DNA of 64,000 bases from Exiguobacterium sibiricum 7-3 (lineage in GTDB: Bacteria > Bacillota > Bacilli > Exiguobacteriales > Exiguobacteriaceae). Both the position numbers and the translations under genes were made by a program. The DNA lies in contig NZ_KK211190.1 of NCBI RefSeq assembly GCF_000620865.1, forward strand, positions 1,439,971 to 1,503,970. The letters are read 5' to 3'. The notes under the pieces were generated by a model. That model did not search any database, was not told where the DNA came from, and saw nothing but the letters and a program-made list of their open reading frames with translations. This document shows positions 1 through 9,072 of this stretch, in pieces (the stretch's first letter is position 1; each line of letters opens with the position of its first letter).

Positions 1-2
1 GC

Positions 3-629
3 GAGCTGTTCACCCGGATTCCACTGACCGTCCCGCTCCATCAGTTTGAGGACGTTCGAAAGCAATTGCAGTCGGAGCAGCAGGAAGTTCAAACATTCCT
101 CACGCAAGCAATGGCGACCATCCAAGCCTACGATCCGTCGTTCGGTTTCGCTTGGCGGGGGACAGTGACGTTTTTCCATGGCATTCCCGTCAATCCGTTT
201 GCCCAGCGGCTTTGGCTTGACGACGGACAAAAACGTTTCCGCATCATGCAGCAAGGATCACGGCGGATTTTAGCGATTGGTGACACAGCACCGGAAGCGA
301 TTGAACGACTCGATCAAGCTGTCGGAGCGGGCGAACCGGACGGAACACCCGTCAGTGCCGTCGGTCAGTTGCTGTTAGGGATTTGGAAACAATTTGAGTC
401 CGATGAGACGACCTATCTGACGGAGGTGACCTGTGAGGGCATTTCAAGACAACAGGTCGAGAACCGGATCCGCAACGCCTTGGCACGACAGGAAGCGATT
501 GAATGGATCGTCCAGGCGCAAAACAGTAATGACAGTTGCCGGTTCGCCGGGCTGACCATTACGTTCCCGCATCGTCCACCGGGTGTTGTTCAGATTAAAC
601 GGGCAGATGATGTGACCGGAAGCGGCTGA
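3..629 (+). CDS. Hypothetical protein, 3' part of a gene cut by the window edge
   Basis: The reading frame is open from base 3, so the gene begins outside the window; the TTG at 66 is internal to it and not needed as a start. The visible part is about 208 codons of soluble, mixed alpha/beta-looking sequence without signal peptide, membrane segment or a motif I recognise. It ends with a basic, Pro-rich tail just before a strong terminator shared with the convergent antiporter gene. No function is proposed. Confidence 0.6.
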   Translation, partial: ELFTRIPLTVPLHQFEDVRKQLQSEQQEVQTFLTQAMATIQAYDPSFGFAWRGTVTFFHGIPVNPFAQRLWLDDGQKRFRIMQQGSRRILAIGDTAPEAIERLDQAVGAGEPDGTPVSAVGQLLLGIWKQFESDETTYLTEVTCEGISRQQVENRIRNALARQEAIEWIVQAQNSNDSCRFAGLTITFPHRPPGVVQIKRADDVTGSG

Positions 630-644
630 TAGTTTGAAAAGAAC

Positions 645-689
645 AGACCAAAAAAAGCGGACGCCCTCAGGTGTCCGCTTTTTTGGTCT
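645..689. terminator. Bidirectional terminator between convergent genes
   Basis: A hairpin with arms of about 17 bp (A-run plus GCGGAC against GTCCGC plus T-run) gives a U-tract in both directions. It closes both the partial gene on the left and the antiporter on the right. Confidence 0.85.
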
Positions 690-2152
690 TAAATTCCGAG
701 TGACGCAATCAACTTCCGGATGCGTTCCTCCGATTGTTTCGGTGTCAGGATCAACAATTGATCGCCTCCGATTAACCGGGTTTGTCCACGTGGTGTGATG
801 ATGGCATCGTGCCGGATGACAGCGACGACCAGCAAATCCTGAGGCATCTCAATCTCCTGCAATGTTTTCCCGTCAATCCGGCAAAAGGACGGGACACTGA
901 CTTCGACGATTTCGGCATTCGGATTGGCGACTGTCATGAATTGAATCAACGGTTCGATGTCGATTGCCGGTTTCGCATCGAGCTTCATCAGTTTAACGAC
1001 CCAGGGCAAGGCTGTTCCTTGCAGGAGAGCCGACGTCATGACAGCAAAAAAAACGATATTGAACAGCGGGTACGCGTCCGGTAAACCACTCGATAACGGA
1101 TAGGTCGCGAGAATAATCGGGACGGCGCCACGTAATCCTGCCGCTGTGATGACACTCTGTTCGCGGAAATTGTACCGAAAAGGCAACAAGGATAAATAAA
1201 CGGCGAGCGGACGGGCGACGAGAATCAAGGTCAGGACGATGACGCCCGACATGAACAATGTCTGCGGATCAAGCAATTGCTTCGGGAACACGAGCAGCCC
1301 GAGCATAATGAACATGCCGACTTCTGCCAGGTGGGAGAGACTGCCGCTGAACCGAACGAGGATATCACGATAAATCAAATCATGATTACTAAGCCAAATC
1401 CCGGTGACGTACACGGCTAAGAAGCCGCTCGCATGGAGGCTCGTCGCGACACCGTAGGAAAGAAGCGCTCCGCTGATCAGAAGCGTCGGGTACAAGGCCG
1501 ACGACTGCAACTGGATCCGGTTCATCAAGGAGGTCAACAGCCAGCCGACGAACAGACCGATCAACAGACCGATCCCCATCTCGTAAAACAACAGCAGGAT
1601 ACCCTGTACGAGAGAGAAGGATTCCGGATTCAATGCGAATCCGGTAAACAGGATCGTCAAGAAGACGGCCATCGGATCATTCGTTCCCGACTCCGCTTCC
1701 AGCGTATGTTTGACTTTTTGATCAATCGGGCGACCGTTCAGCAATGAAAAGACCGCGGCGGCATCGGTCGAACCAATCAGAGCTCCGATCAGCAACGCCA
1801 TCGGCCAACTGAAATCCAGCAGGTAATGCGCCACGCCTGCAATCAGTCCGGTCGTGACCAGTACACCGACGGTTGCAAGTGATAACGCTGCCGGAAGAAC
1901 CGTTTTAAAATGACGCCACTTCGTATTCAAGCCGCCGTCAAATAAGATGATGACGAGTGCAATCGTACCGAACAGACGGGCCTGCTCGAAGTCGGCAAAA
2001 TCAATTAATCCAGAGACATCCGTTCCGGCGAGGATGCCGACGAACACAAATAAAATCAGGGTCGGAACGTTCAGACGGACAGAAAATTTCGTCGTGACGA
2101 TAGCGAGCAACAAAAGAATGCCGGCAAGCAACAGGACGGTCCCTTCATTCAT
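689..2152 (-). CDS. nhaP2: K+/H+ antiporter, CPA1 type with C-terminal RCK_C/TrkA-C domain
   Basis: Polytopic membrane protein of 487 residues with about twelve hydrophobic segments over residues 1-390. It is followed by a soluble domain (about 400-487) rich in the beta-strand pattern of TrkA-C/RCK_C regulatory domains. The motifs FDGGLNTKW (near 70) and GTNDPMAVFLT (near 155) are typical of the cation:proton antiporter 1 family, the latter holding the ion-binding Asp. Members with this C-terminal domain exchange K+ (or Na+) for H+ and are gated by a bound ligand. It is a single-gene unit. Ion specificity cannot be read from sequence. Confidence 0.88.
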   Translation of the reverse strand: MNEGTVLLLAGILLLLAIVTTKFSVRLNVPTLILFVFVGILAGTDVSGLIDFADFEQARLFGTIALVIILFDGGLNTKWRHFKTVLPAALSLATVGVLVTTGLIAGVAHYLLDFSWPMALLIGALIGSTDAAAVFSLLNGRPIDQKVKHTLEAESGTNDPMAVFLTILFTGFALNPESFSLVQGILLLFYEMGIGLLIGLFVGWLLTSLMNRIQLQSSALYPTLLISGALLSYGVATSLHASGFLAVYVTGIWLSNHDLIYRDILVRFSGSLSHLAEVGMFIMLGLLVFPKQLLDPQTLFMSGVIVLTLILVARPLAVYLSLLPFRYNFREQSVITAAGLRGAVPIILATYPLSSGLPDAYPLFNIVFFAVMTSALLQGTALPWVVKLMKLDAKPAIDIEPLIQFMTVANPNAEIVEVSVPSFCRIDGKTLQEIEMPQDLLVVAVIRHDAIITPRGQTRLIGGDQLLILTPKQSEERIRKLIASLGI

Positions 2153-2315
2153 AGGCGATCCCTTCTTTCGGTGAAAGACGTCTTTTTTTTAAGTATACGT
2201 CATCCCCGACGGTGGCTTCAGAAAATAGTTTGGCGGAAGATGTGTATAAATCCGTAAAAAAAGGAAAACACGTATCATAACGGATCGTTGATTAACGAAA
2301 GAGGAGGCATCTTAT

Positions 2316-3188
2316 ATGAACATCTGTGTAGTCACAGGAGCAAACTCCGGTATGGGAATGGTAACGATTCAAGAATTGCTCGAACGCGGAGACCGTGTCA
2401 TCGCGACCGTCCGCTCGCAAAAGAAAGCAACATTGCTGATTCAACTTTTACGGGAACATGCAGTGTCGGATACGAATCTGGAAGTCGAGATCGTGCAACT
2501 GGATCAACTTGATTCCGTCCGGCGTTTTGCGGATGTATTATTCGACCGGATTGGCCGGATTGATCGTTTGATTTTGAATGCCGGCATCATGGTCCCGCCG
2601 TACCACGTGACGAAGGATGGATTTGAATCCCAGTTCCAGGTCAACTACCTCAGCCACTTTTATCTGATTGAACGGCTGTTGCCGTTGATTGAGCAGGGAC
2701 ACGATCCCCGCGTCATTTCGATTTCTTCCTTAGCGGGAGAAGGCGGGATGATCCGGACCGATATCGAGCTTGAAGCGATCGCACACGTCAAAAAAGAACA
2801 GTATAATCCGATGAAGTCTTACCGGGAATCAAAGCTGTTACAAATGGTCCACATGCGGGAGTTGGCGGAAGAATACGGTACGCGGGCTACGTTCGTCAGT
2901 GTCCACCCGGGTATCGTCAACACGGACTTGTTCTACCGGGGAAAATACGGAAAAGTGCTGAAGACCGTTCTGAAGCCGATTGCCCAAGTCGGCTATTGGA
3001 CAGGGAAACTGTATACCCCGGAATATGGAGCAAAAACCGCCCTGTACCTGGCGACAACGGATGATGTACTCGACAATGGCGGCTATTATGCGGACTCCGC
3101 CCCGCGTCTCAGTAATCCGGTCGTGGAAGATGAGGCGTACCGTAAACAAGCCCGTGCCCTGTCGAAACGTTGGGTCGGACTCGTCTAA
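2316..3188 (+). CDS. Short-chain dehydrogenase/reductase (retinol-dehydrogenase-like)
   Basis: A 290-residue classical-to-extended SDR. The N-terminus shows the cofactor motif TGANSGMG (about 7-14), followed by NAG (about 90), SISS in the catalytic Ser region and YRESK (about 166-170) with the catalytic Tyr and Lys. It resembles the WW-oxidoreductase/retinol dehydrogenase-like group of bacterial SDRs, and the substrate is unknown. The start at 2316 has the site AGAGGAGG about 10 bases upstream. It stands alone, divergent from the antiporter gene. Confidence 0.85.
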   Translation: MNICVVTGANSGMGMVTIQELLERGDRVIATVRSQKKATLLIQLLREHAVSDTNLEVEIVQLDQLDSVRRFADVLFDRIGRIDRLILNAGIMVPPYHVTKDGFESQFQVNYLSHFYLIERLLPLIEQGHDPRVISISSLAGEGGMIRTDIELEAIAHVKKEQYNPMKSYRESKLLQMVHMRELAEEYGTRATFVSVHPGIVNTDLFYRGKYGKVLKTVLKPIAQVGYWTGKLYTPEYGAKTALYLATTDDVLDNGGYYADSAPRLSNPVVEDEAYRKQARALSKRWVGLV

Positions 3189-3201
3189 ATGGTTTTAAAA
3201 A

Positions 3202-3234
3202 AGGTCTACCGACTCGTGGGAAGTCGGTAGACCT
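3202..3234 (-). terminator. Perfect 13-bp hairpin with U-tract on the minus strand
   Basis: Arms AGGTCTACCGACT and AGTCGGTAGACCT enclose a 7-nt loop. The A-run (TTAAAAAA) lies on the left side, so the rho-independent form is best for transcripts coming from the right on the minus strand. On the plus strand the hairpin follows the SDR stop but lacks a T-run. See the finding on a possible small RNA. Confidence 0.65.
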
Positions 3235-3422
3235 GTATTGTGCAGACTGGGGGTCTGATCACCCCCTGACTATACAGTATTGGAATATAGAATTTTAAAA
3301 TATGAAAAAAATTACAAATTCATGCGTTTTCGTGATTTTTACAGGTCTTTGCGCAAAACGGTTTTCTTCTGGTCTCACTTTCGTTAGGATGAAAGTAAAT
3401 TTTTAATAACAGGAGGAACACG

Positions 3423-3908
3423 ATGATACGATCAGCTACTGAAAGTGATGTCGACCGGATTGCGACCTTGTTGCGCGAAAAAGCCGAATTATTTAAGAAC
3501 CGGGGAAGCCGCCAATGGTCCGCTTACCTTGAAACGGATATAGAGACCCTCGTGATGCGCGATCTGGCCGCCGGAAGACTGTTTGTGTATGAACAAGGAC
3601 CGGAAGTATTCGGTTCGATTGCTTTATTGCCGTCGCTCGAGTGGGATCAGACGTTATGGTCCGACAATGAAGGTCTTTACATTCACCGGATCGTCGTCAG
3701 TGAAACCGCAAAAGGCCAAGGAATCGGGACCCGTTTACTGCATCACGTCATTGCCGTCGCGCAAGCGGAACAAGAAACGTTACGGCTTGATTGTTTGGCA
3801 TCCAATGACTTTTTAAACGGTTACTATGCGTCGTTTGGTTTTGTATCCAAGGGTGTTCGTGACGGTTTTTCGACATATGAGTACGCTGGGCTGCCGGTTC
3901 CAAAATAA
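3423..3908 (+). CDS. GNAT-family N-acetyltransferase
   Basis: A 161-residue single-domain GNAT protein. The acetyl-CoA pyrophosphate-binding motif is seen as KGQGIGTRLL (about residues 98-107), preceded by the beta4 strand LYIHRIVVS. A C-terminal DCLASNDFLNGYYASFGF segment matches motif B, where Tyr contacts CoA. The start has the site AGGAGG (3412-3417). The acceptor substrate is unknown. The gene follows a 234-base spacer that holds a structured element. Confidence 0.85.
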   Translation: MIRSATESDVDRIATLLREKAELFKNRGSRQWSAYLETDIETLVMRDLAAGRLFVYEQGPEVFGSIALLPSLEWDQTLWSDNEGLYIHRIVVSETAKGQGIGTRLLHHVIAVAQAEQETLRLDCLASNDFLNGYYASFGFVSKGVRDGFSTYEYAGLPVPK

Positions 3909-3981
3909 AGCGGCATTTAGATAAGACAAGTGATTCATGCTTTGGTATGGTTAGAGAAAGAATTATTCGAGGAGTGATCGG

Positions 3982-5031
3982 ATGCGACTTCAGATTGGTT
4001 TTATCGGCTTTGGAAAAAGTACAACCCGGTATCATCTGCCCTACGTCATGATTGAGGACCAGTTTGATATCACCTGGATTTACAATCGGAAATCAAAACC
4101 GGAATTAGAGGCGACCTACGAGTCGCAACTGCCGCATGTCCGGTTCACGACGGATCTCGATGCGATGTTAAAGGATTCGGAGCTTCAGGTCGTCGTCATC
4201 AATACCCCGCCGGCGACGCATTTTGCCTATGCCCTGCAAGCGTTACAACACGGAAAACATGTGCTGGTCGAAAAACCGTTCACGGTGACGGAGCAAGAGA
4301 CACGTCGACTGTTCGAAGAAGCGCACCGGCAAGGCGTCAAGTTACTGGCTTATCAAAACCGGCGTTTCGACAGTGATTTTCAAGTCATCGAGCAAGTCAT
4401 CCGTTCAGGCAAGCTCGGACGTCTCGTCGAAGTCGTCTCGCACTTCGATCTCTACCGACCAGATGCTGCCCCGGCGATTCCGCGTCCGGAAAATGGTGCC
4501 TTATATGGTCTCGGCGTGCATACGATTGATCAAATCGTGGCTTTATTCGGAAAACCGGAGCGGGTCGGATATGATATCCGGACGGTTCGTTTAGCCGGCA
4601 ATCCGGATGATACGTTTGCCCTTGATTTTTATTATCCGGATTTAAAAGTCAGCGTCCGGACCAGTCATATCGCGTTGGCGGGTGCCCCGCGCTGGATGCT
4701 TCACGGGACGAATGGTACGTTCATAAAACAGCATATCGACCGGCAGGAGCTGGATCTCAAAGCCAACTACTTCCCGGGTGAGGAAGGATTCGGTGAAGAC
4801 TCCGAAGATGATTTCGGTCGTTTGCTGTACCATGACGACCATGGTCATCTGCAGGATGTCCGGATTCCGAGCCCGGTCGGAGATTATGGCAAGTTGTATC
4901 GTGCCTTTTATGAAAGTATCGTCCACGGTACACCGTTACCGGTCTCGGAAGAAGACACAAAACTGGTCGCTCATCTGATGGAACAAGGTTTCTCGAAACC
5001 GTCGCCCTTCATTTTAGACCTTCAAAACTGA
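3982..5031 (+). CDS. Gfo/Idh/MocA-family NAD(P)-dependent oxidoreductase
   Basis: A 349-residue two-domain enzyme. The N-terminal Rossmann domain begins RLQIGFIGFGKSTTRYH (Gly-x-Gly motif) and contains HVLVEKPFTVT (about 95-105), the EKP signature whose Lys is catalytic in this family. The C-terminal half fits the GFO_IDH_MocA_C domain, with GVHTIDQ giving the usual catalytic His region. The nearest relatives by look are the YdgJ/YhhX/YvaA-type sugar or inositol dehydrogenases; the substrate is not determinable. It starts 73 bases after the GNAT gene with site CGAGGAGTG. Confidence 0.85.
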   Translation: MRLQIGFIGFGKSTTRYHLPYVMIEDQFDITWIYNRKSKPELEATYESQLPHVRFTTDLDAMLKDSELQVVVINTPPATHFAYALQALQHGKHVLVEKPFTVTEQETRRLFEEAHRQGVKLLAYQNRRFDSDFQVIEQVIRSGKLGRLVEVVSHFDLYRPDAAPAIPRPENGALYGLGVHTIDQIVALFGKPERVGYDIRTVRLAGNPDDTFALDFYYPDLKVSVRTSHIALAGAPRWMLHGTNGTFIKQHIDRQELDLKANYFPGEEGFGEDSEDDFGRLLYHDDHGHLQDVRIPSPVGDYGKLYRAFYESIVHGTPLPVSEEDTKLVAHLMEQGFSKPSPFILDLQN

Positions 5032-5057
5032 ATTTCTTTAGATATCAATATAATTAC

Positions 5058-5089
5058 ATCTCAGCCATCTGCCTATGCAGAGCTGAGAT
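5058..5089 (+). terminator. Rho-independent terminator after the Gfo/Idh gene
   Basis: Stem ATCTCAGC/GCTGAGAT with an inner ATCTGC/GCAGA pair, followed by TTTTTTG. Confidence 0.85.
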
Positions 5090-5174
5090 TTTTTGTTATA
5101 AAGGAAAAGATATCACAATTTTTCAGAATTTTCTTATGAGATATTGATTAAAATTTCAAGAAGATGGGAAAAAT

Positions 5175-5189
5175 TGTGTATACTACACA
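5175..5189 (+). promoter_or_regulatory. Inverted repeat over a likely -10 element of the C39-like gene
   Basis: TGTGTA-TAC-TACACA is a perfect 6-bp-arm palindrome. It contains TATACT (5179-5184), a good -10 hexamer lying 22 bases before the start codon at 5206. No convincing -35 sits 17 bp upstream, so an activator or repressor acting at the palindrome is plausible. Confidence 0.45.
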
Positions 5190-5205
5190 CATAAGGGGGT
5201 TTATC

Positions 5206-6285
5206 ATGAAAAAAATCATTACGTCCATTATTCTGGCAGGTGTTTTGTTCGGTGTGTTCAGTCCATCGCTCATTGCAGAAGCCGCCACGAAGTTGACGGT
5301 CACGACAGATGTGTTACGTGTTCGTGAAAAACCGTCGACAACGAGCAAGATCTTGGGGAACATCACCAAAGGAGCCGTCTATACTTCAAACGGGACGTCC
5401 GGCAGTTGGTATAAAATCACGTACAAATCAAAACCGGGCTACATACACAAAGATTATGTCCGTACGTCCACGACATCCAAGTATACGTCGACCGGTGCGC
5501 GTTATACGACGGTCGGTACGTTGAATGTCAGAACCGCTCCGAGTACGACGGCAAAAACCGTCACGCAATTGAATAAAGGGGTAAAGGTGGCGTCTTACGG
5601 GACGTCCGGCAGCTGGACACGTATTTTATACAATGGCAGCTACCGTTATGTCTCGACGCAGTATTTGACGAAAACGGCACCAAGCAGTTCTTCGAAACAA
5701 TTAAACGTCCCGTATTACAATCAATACACGCTCGGCTATCCGTCAGGCTGTGAGTTCGTTTCCTTGAAAATGGCACTTGAATACAAGAAACAGGCTGTTT
5801 CGGCATCTTCTTTGTATAACCAAATGCCGAAAAGCATGGCCAACGCCACTTATAAAAACGGCAAGTATTACTGGGCAGATCCTGAAAAAATGTTTACCGG
5901 TAACCCGGCAGGAACGCTCGATTACTATAAAAACTGGGGAATTTATCCGAAAGGCATCCTGCCGCTCGCGAAGAAATACCGGAGTGGTGCCATTGATATC
6001 TCTAAACAAGGGGTCAGCAAAATCGAAAGCGAAATCCGTAGCGGCAACCCGGTCATCGTCTGGGCAACCGTCGATTTCAAAAATCCGTACGGCTACTTCT
6101 CATGGATCAAGCCGGATGGCAAAACGTTTACCGGTTACCGCAACTACCACGTCATGCTCGTGACAGGGGTCTCAAGCAGTGCGTTTACTGTATCCGATCC
6201 ATACCGTGGAAAATATACGGTCAGCCGTTCACAATTTACTTCTGTTTACAATACGACAGGACAGTACGCCTTATCTGTCCGTTAA
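5206..6285 (+). CDS. Secreted SH3b-SH3b protein with C39-like cysteine peptidase domain
   Basis: A 359-residue exported protein. The start at 5206 is chosen because AAGGGGG lies just upstream and the product then begins with a classic signal peptide (MKKIITSIILAG, cleavage after AEA near 26). Two bacterial SH3 repeats follow (about 28-95 and 100-165), the usual cell-wall anchors. A Peptidase_C39_2-type domain comes next, with likely catalytic Cys182 (YPSGCEF), His315 (NYHVML) and Asp331 (SDPYRG). Such proteins are thought to cleave wall-associated peptides or peptidoglycan cross-bridges. It is monocistronic, with its own promoter palindrome and terminator. Confidence 0.88.
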   Translation: MKKIITSIILAGVLFGVFSPSLIAEAATKLTVTTDVLRVREKPSTTSKILGNITKGAVYTSNGTSGSWYKITYKSKPGYIHKDYVRTSTTSKYTSTGARYTTVGTLNVRTAPSTTAKTVTQLNKGVKVASYGTSGSWTRILYNGSYRYVSTQYLTKTAPSSSSKQLNVPYYNQYTLGYPSGCEFVSLKMALEYKKQAVSASSLYNQMPKSMANATYKNGKYYWADPEKMFTGNPAGTLDYYKNWGIYPKGILPLAKKYRSGAIDISKQGVSKIESEIRSGNPVIVWATVDFKNPYGYFSWIKPDGKTFTGYRNYHVMLVTGVSSSAFTVSDPYRGKYTVSRSQFTSVYNTTGQYALSVR

Positions 6286-6292
6286 TCCATTG

Positions 6293-6319
6293 ACCGGTGA
6301 AGCTTTCCGCTTCATCGGT
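6293..6319 (+). terminator. Rho-independent terminator after the C39-like gene
   Basis: Stem ACCGGTGAAGC against GCTTCATCGGT with one mismatch, then a T-run. Confidence 0.8.
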
Positions 6320-6442
6320 TTTTTTAATTCGACCGACCAGCTGGAATAAGGGTACGGATTTTAAAGAATAGGGAATTGGATAAAACATCGTGTAAAATAA
6401 TGACAACCTCTAGTGATTCAGCTAGAAAGGAGTGGTCGGAAA

Positions 6443-8107
6443 ATGGATGAAAAACGTCTGGAACAGCTGGAACAGGAAATTGTGCGGTTGAAAGCACGCG
6501 TCGATCAGTTGGAACGACAGCCGGTGAAAGAACCACAAATGGAACCGGCATCTTCCGTGACAAGGCCTGCCGTCCGTCCGGCGTTCGTCAAGAAGACCCG
6601 GACACCGATTGTTAAAAAAGCCCGGACGCGGGATGAATGGGAAAACGTCCTGGCGACAGTCTGGTTACCGCGAATCGGAGCGGTTTTTGCAGCAATCGGA
6701 GCGATTTTTCTATTCTCCTACGCGTCCTTGGCCGGATTAATCAGTCCTGCGGTCCGGATCGGAAGTGGAGTCGTCATCGGCTTACTTGTCATGGGACTGG
6801 GGGAGTTGCAGTATGAAAAAAAACGACGGGATCTCGGAGTCGGACTGGTCGCGACCGGGACAATTGTTTCCTTGGCCGCTCTATTTGCCGGTATGGCCTT
6901 ATATCAATTTTATCCGCCATTGCTCGCCTTTTTCCTGGAAATCGTCGTGCTCGCCATTGCGTATGGATTAATGTTGTGGATGCGCTCGACAGCGTTACTG
7001 GTGTTAGTCTCCATCACCGGCTTTTTATTGCCGTTTCTCCAGTTAACGGATGAACCGAACATCTTCTTATTTTTACTGTACGAAGTCTTTTTATTCACGG
7101 CATTGTTGTTTGCCGTTCTTCGTCTGAAGGCGGTCAAAGCCTATCCGGTCACTGCCGCCGTCTTTTTCCTGGCGCTTGTCTTTGGCAGTCTGACCGTCAA
7201 TTTTGAGACACGTCCCTTGATTGATGAAATCACTTTACTCGGGTCATCCTTCATCGCCTATCTTGGTCTCGCGTACGTCGGGACGAAACTTCCGATTCCC
7301 TACAATTATCCGAGCTGGATTGCGGGCGGGTTCGTCCTGCTCAGCCTGTCCGTAGTCGATTGGCCGTTTGCTTACGGACTGGCAATCCTGTTTGCGTTAA
7401 TCGCTTACGCCGTCGCCAATCAAACGAAGGACGCGTGGCAAAATGGCGTAGGACATGTCGGCATCCTGTTTGCGATTTCGCAGGTACCGGTCGATCCGCT
7501 GAGTTTCGGCGATCAATTCTGTTCGATTCTTTATGCGCTCTTCATTGCCGGACTGTGGTTTATCAAGCGGCAGCAAGTCCCGCACCAACGCTTTTTCGGA
7601 ATTCTCGTGTATGTGATGTTCGTCCTGTATACGATCGGAACGTATGAGACATATCGATTCAACAATCAGTCATATGCCGTCGCGGTGTTTGGTCTGACGC
7701 TCGCGACGACAGCCTTCATCATCTTGCTTGTCCGGACCCACGGGGAAGTGATGTGGAAAAAGTATTGGCAAATCGTACTGTTTTTTGCAGCGGCCGGTGT
7801 ATTCGTGACCTATACGCTGATTGTGATGGAACTGCCGTTTTACGCGACGCTTGATCAAACCGACCGCAGTACGACGTTGTCTGTCGCCTACATCCTGTTA
7901 TCGTTTGTCCTTGTAGCGATTGGCCGCATCCGCGCAGCGGCAGCCTGGCGCCTGTCGGGTCTGCTGTTGCTGTCGGTCAGTGCCGTTAAATTGTTGCTGT
8001 TTGACTTGTCGTTCTTGTCTTTGATTCAAAAAGCATTTGTGTTCATCGGCTTCGGAATCGTCGCCTTTGTCATTTCGCGGACGTATTTCAAAAAACGTGA
8101 GTCTTGA
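6443..8107 (+). CDS. DUF2339-type polytopic membrane protein
   Basis: A 554-residue protein. The start at 6443 is chosen over an in-frame ATG 30 bases upstream because AGAAAGGAG is placed for it. Residues 1-30 form a charged coiled coil (KRLEQLEQEIVRLKARVDQL), and about 16 hydrophobic segments fill the rest from residue 70 on. The arrangement of an N-terminal coiled coil then many TM segments is that of DUF2339 proteins, whose function is unknown. It lies alone between two terminators. Confidence 0.75.
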   Translation: MDEKRLEQLEQEIVRLKARVDQLERQPVKEPQMEPASSVTRPAVRPAFVKKTRTPIVKKARTRDEWENVLATVWLPRIGAVFAAIGAIFLFSYASLAGLISPAVRIGSGVVIGLLVMGLGELQYEKKRRDLGVGLVATGTIVSLAALFAGMALYQFYPPLLAFFLEIVVLAIAYGLMLWMRSTALLVLVSITGFLLPFLQLTDEPNIFLFLLYEVFLFTALLFAVLRLKAVKAYPVTAAVFFLALVFGSLTVNFETRPLIDEITLLGSSFIAYLGLAYVGTKLPIPYNYPSWIAGGFVLLSLSVVDWPFAYGLAILFALIAYAVANQTKDAWQNGVGHVGILFAISQVPVDPLSFGDQFCSILYALFIAGLWFIKRQQVPHQRFFGILVYVMFVLYTIGTYETYRFNNQSYAVAVFGLTLATTAFIILLVRTHGEVMWKKYWQIVLFFAAAGVFVTYTLIVMELPFYATLDQTDRSTTLSVAYILLSFVLVAIGRIRAAAAWRLSGLLLLSVSAVKLLLFDLSFLSLIQKAFVFIGFGIVAFVISRTYFKKRES

Positions 8108-8116
8108 GTCATCTGG

Positions 8117-8159
8117 AATCCTCTGCCTGCGGGCCTTGTCTGCAGGGGAGGATTTTTTT
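8117..8159 (+). terminator. Rho-independent terminator after DUF2339 gene
   Basis: Stem AATCCTC/GAGGATT with an inner CTGC/GCAG helix and a T7 tail. It separates the membrane-protein gene from the iron operon promoter. Confidence 0.85.
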
Positions 8160-8170
8160 ATTGAAATATA

Positions 8171-8200
8171 TTGATAACGATTATCATTGTCGATTATACT
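8171..8200 (+). promoter_or_regulatory. Promoter with overlapping Fur box for the efe operon
   Basis: TTGATA (8171-8176) and TATACT (8195-8200) are spaced 18 bp. GATAACGATTATCATTGTC (8173-8191) matches the 19-bp Fur consensus GATAATGATAATCATTATC at 16 of 19 positions and covers the -35 and spacer. Iron-loaded Fur should therefore block transcription of the three genes downstream. Confidence 0.85.
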
Positions 8201-8238
8201 GGTTGATGAACTTACTTAATCATCAGGGGGAACCATCC

Positions 8239-9069
8239 ATGCGACATACAAAAACACTTACAATCACTCTCTTATCCATGACGGCTTTACTGGCAGCATG
8301 CAATGAACAACCAGCGACGACGAAACCGTCGGCAATCAAGCCGGATCAATTCGAGCAAGTCGTTGCCGATTACCGGACGTATGCGATTGCGGAACTGGAA
8401 CAATTCACGAAACAGACGGAAGCCTTCACGACAGCGGTCAAAGAAGGAGACTTGGAACAGGCGAAGGCACTTTACGCACCAACACGGATGCATTATGAGC
8501 GGGCGGAACCGATCGCGGAAGTATTCGGAGATCTCGATCCGAAAATCGATGCCCGTGAAGGAGACGTCAAAGCGTCGGAATGGGGCGGTTACCACCGGAT
8601 CGAGCAGGGTCTGTTTGAAAAAGGAACCACAAAAGGATATGAGGACTATGCCGACCAATTGATGAAAGATGTTCATCTGCTCCGGGCGAAAGTCGAGACG
8701 GTCGACGTGACTCCGGAACTGCTCGTTACCGGTGCGACCGACTTATTGAACGAAGTCTCGACGTCGAAAGTCACCGGGGAAGAAGACCGGTATTCGCATA
8801 CCGATTTGTATGACTTCGCAGCGAACGTTCAAGGTGCTGAAAAAATTTATCAGCTGTTGAACCCGGCACTCCAAAAACAAGATGCTGCCCTGTCGAAAGA
8901 GATTGCAGCCCGTTTTGCTGATGTCAACGGGTTATTGGAAGCGAAAAAGAAAAAAGACGGATACGTGCTGTATACCGAGTTGTCCAAGGCGGACGTCAAA
9001 CAATTGAGTCAAGCCATCAACGAGCTGGCGGAACCGCTCTCGAAGATGGGGATTGTACTGGAGGGCTGA
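8239..9069 (+). CDS. efeM: EfeM/EfeO-type iron-uptake lipoprotein (imelysin/M75 domain)
   Basis: A 276-residue lipoprotein. The start at 8239 has the site CAGGGGG, and the product then carries a signal peptide with lipobox LLAAC (Cys at residue 21-22). The mature part is an all-helical imelysin-like (M75) domain with the HxxE motif seen as YHRIEQ, held to bind metal in EfeO. It lacks the N-terminal cupredoxin domain of E. coli EfeO, so it is the short EfeM form. First gene of a Fur-box operon. It probably captures ferric or ferrous iron at the outer membrane face for EfeU. Confidence 0.88.
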   Translation: MRHTKTLTITLLSMTALLAACNEQPATTKPSAIKPDQFEQVVADYRTYAIAELEQFTKQTEAFTTAVKEGDLEQAKALYAPTRMHYERAEPIAEVFGDLDPKIDAREGDVKASEWGGYHRIEQGLFEKGTTKGYEDYADQLMKDVHLLRAKVETVDVTPELLVTGATDLLNEVSTSKVTGEEDRYSHTDLYDFAANVQGAEKIYQLLNPALQKQDAALSKEIAARFADVNGLLEAKKKKDGYVLYTELSKADVKQLSQAINELAEPLSKMGIVLEG

Positions 9070-9072
9070 TTG

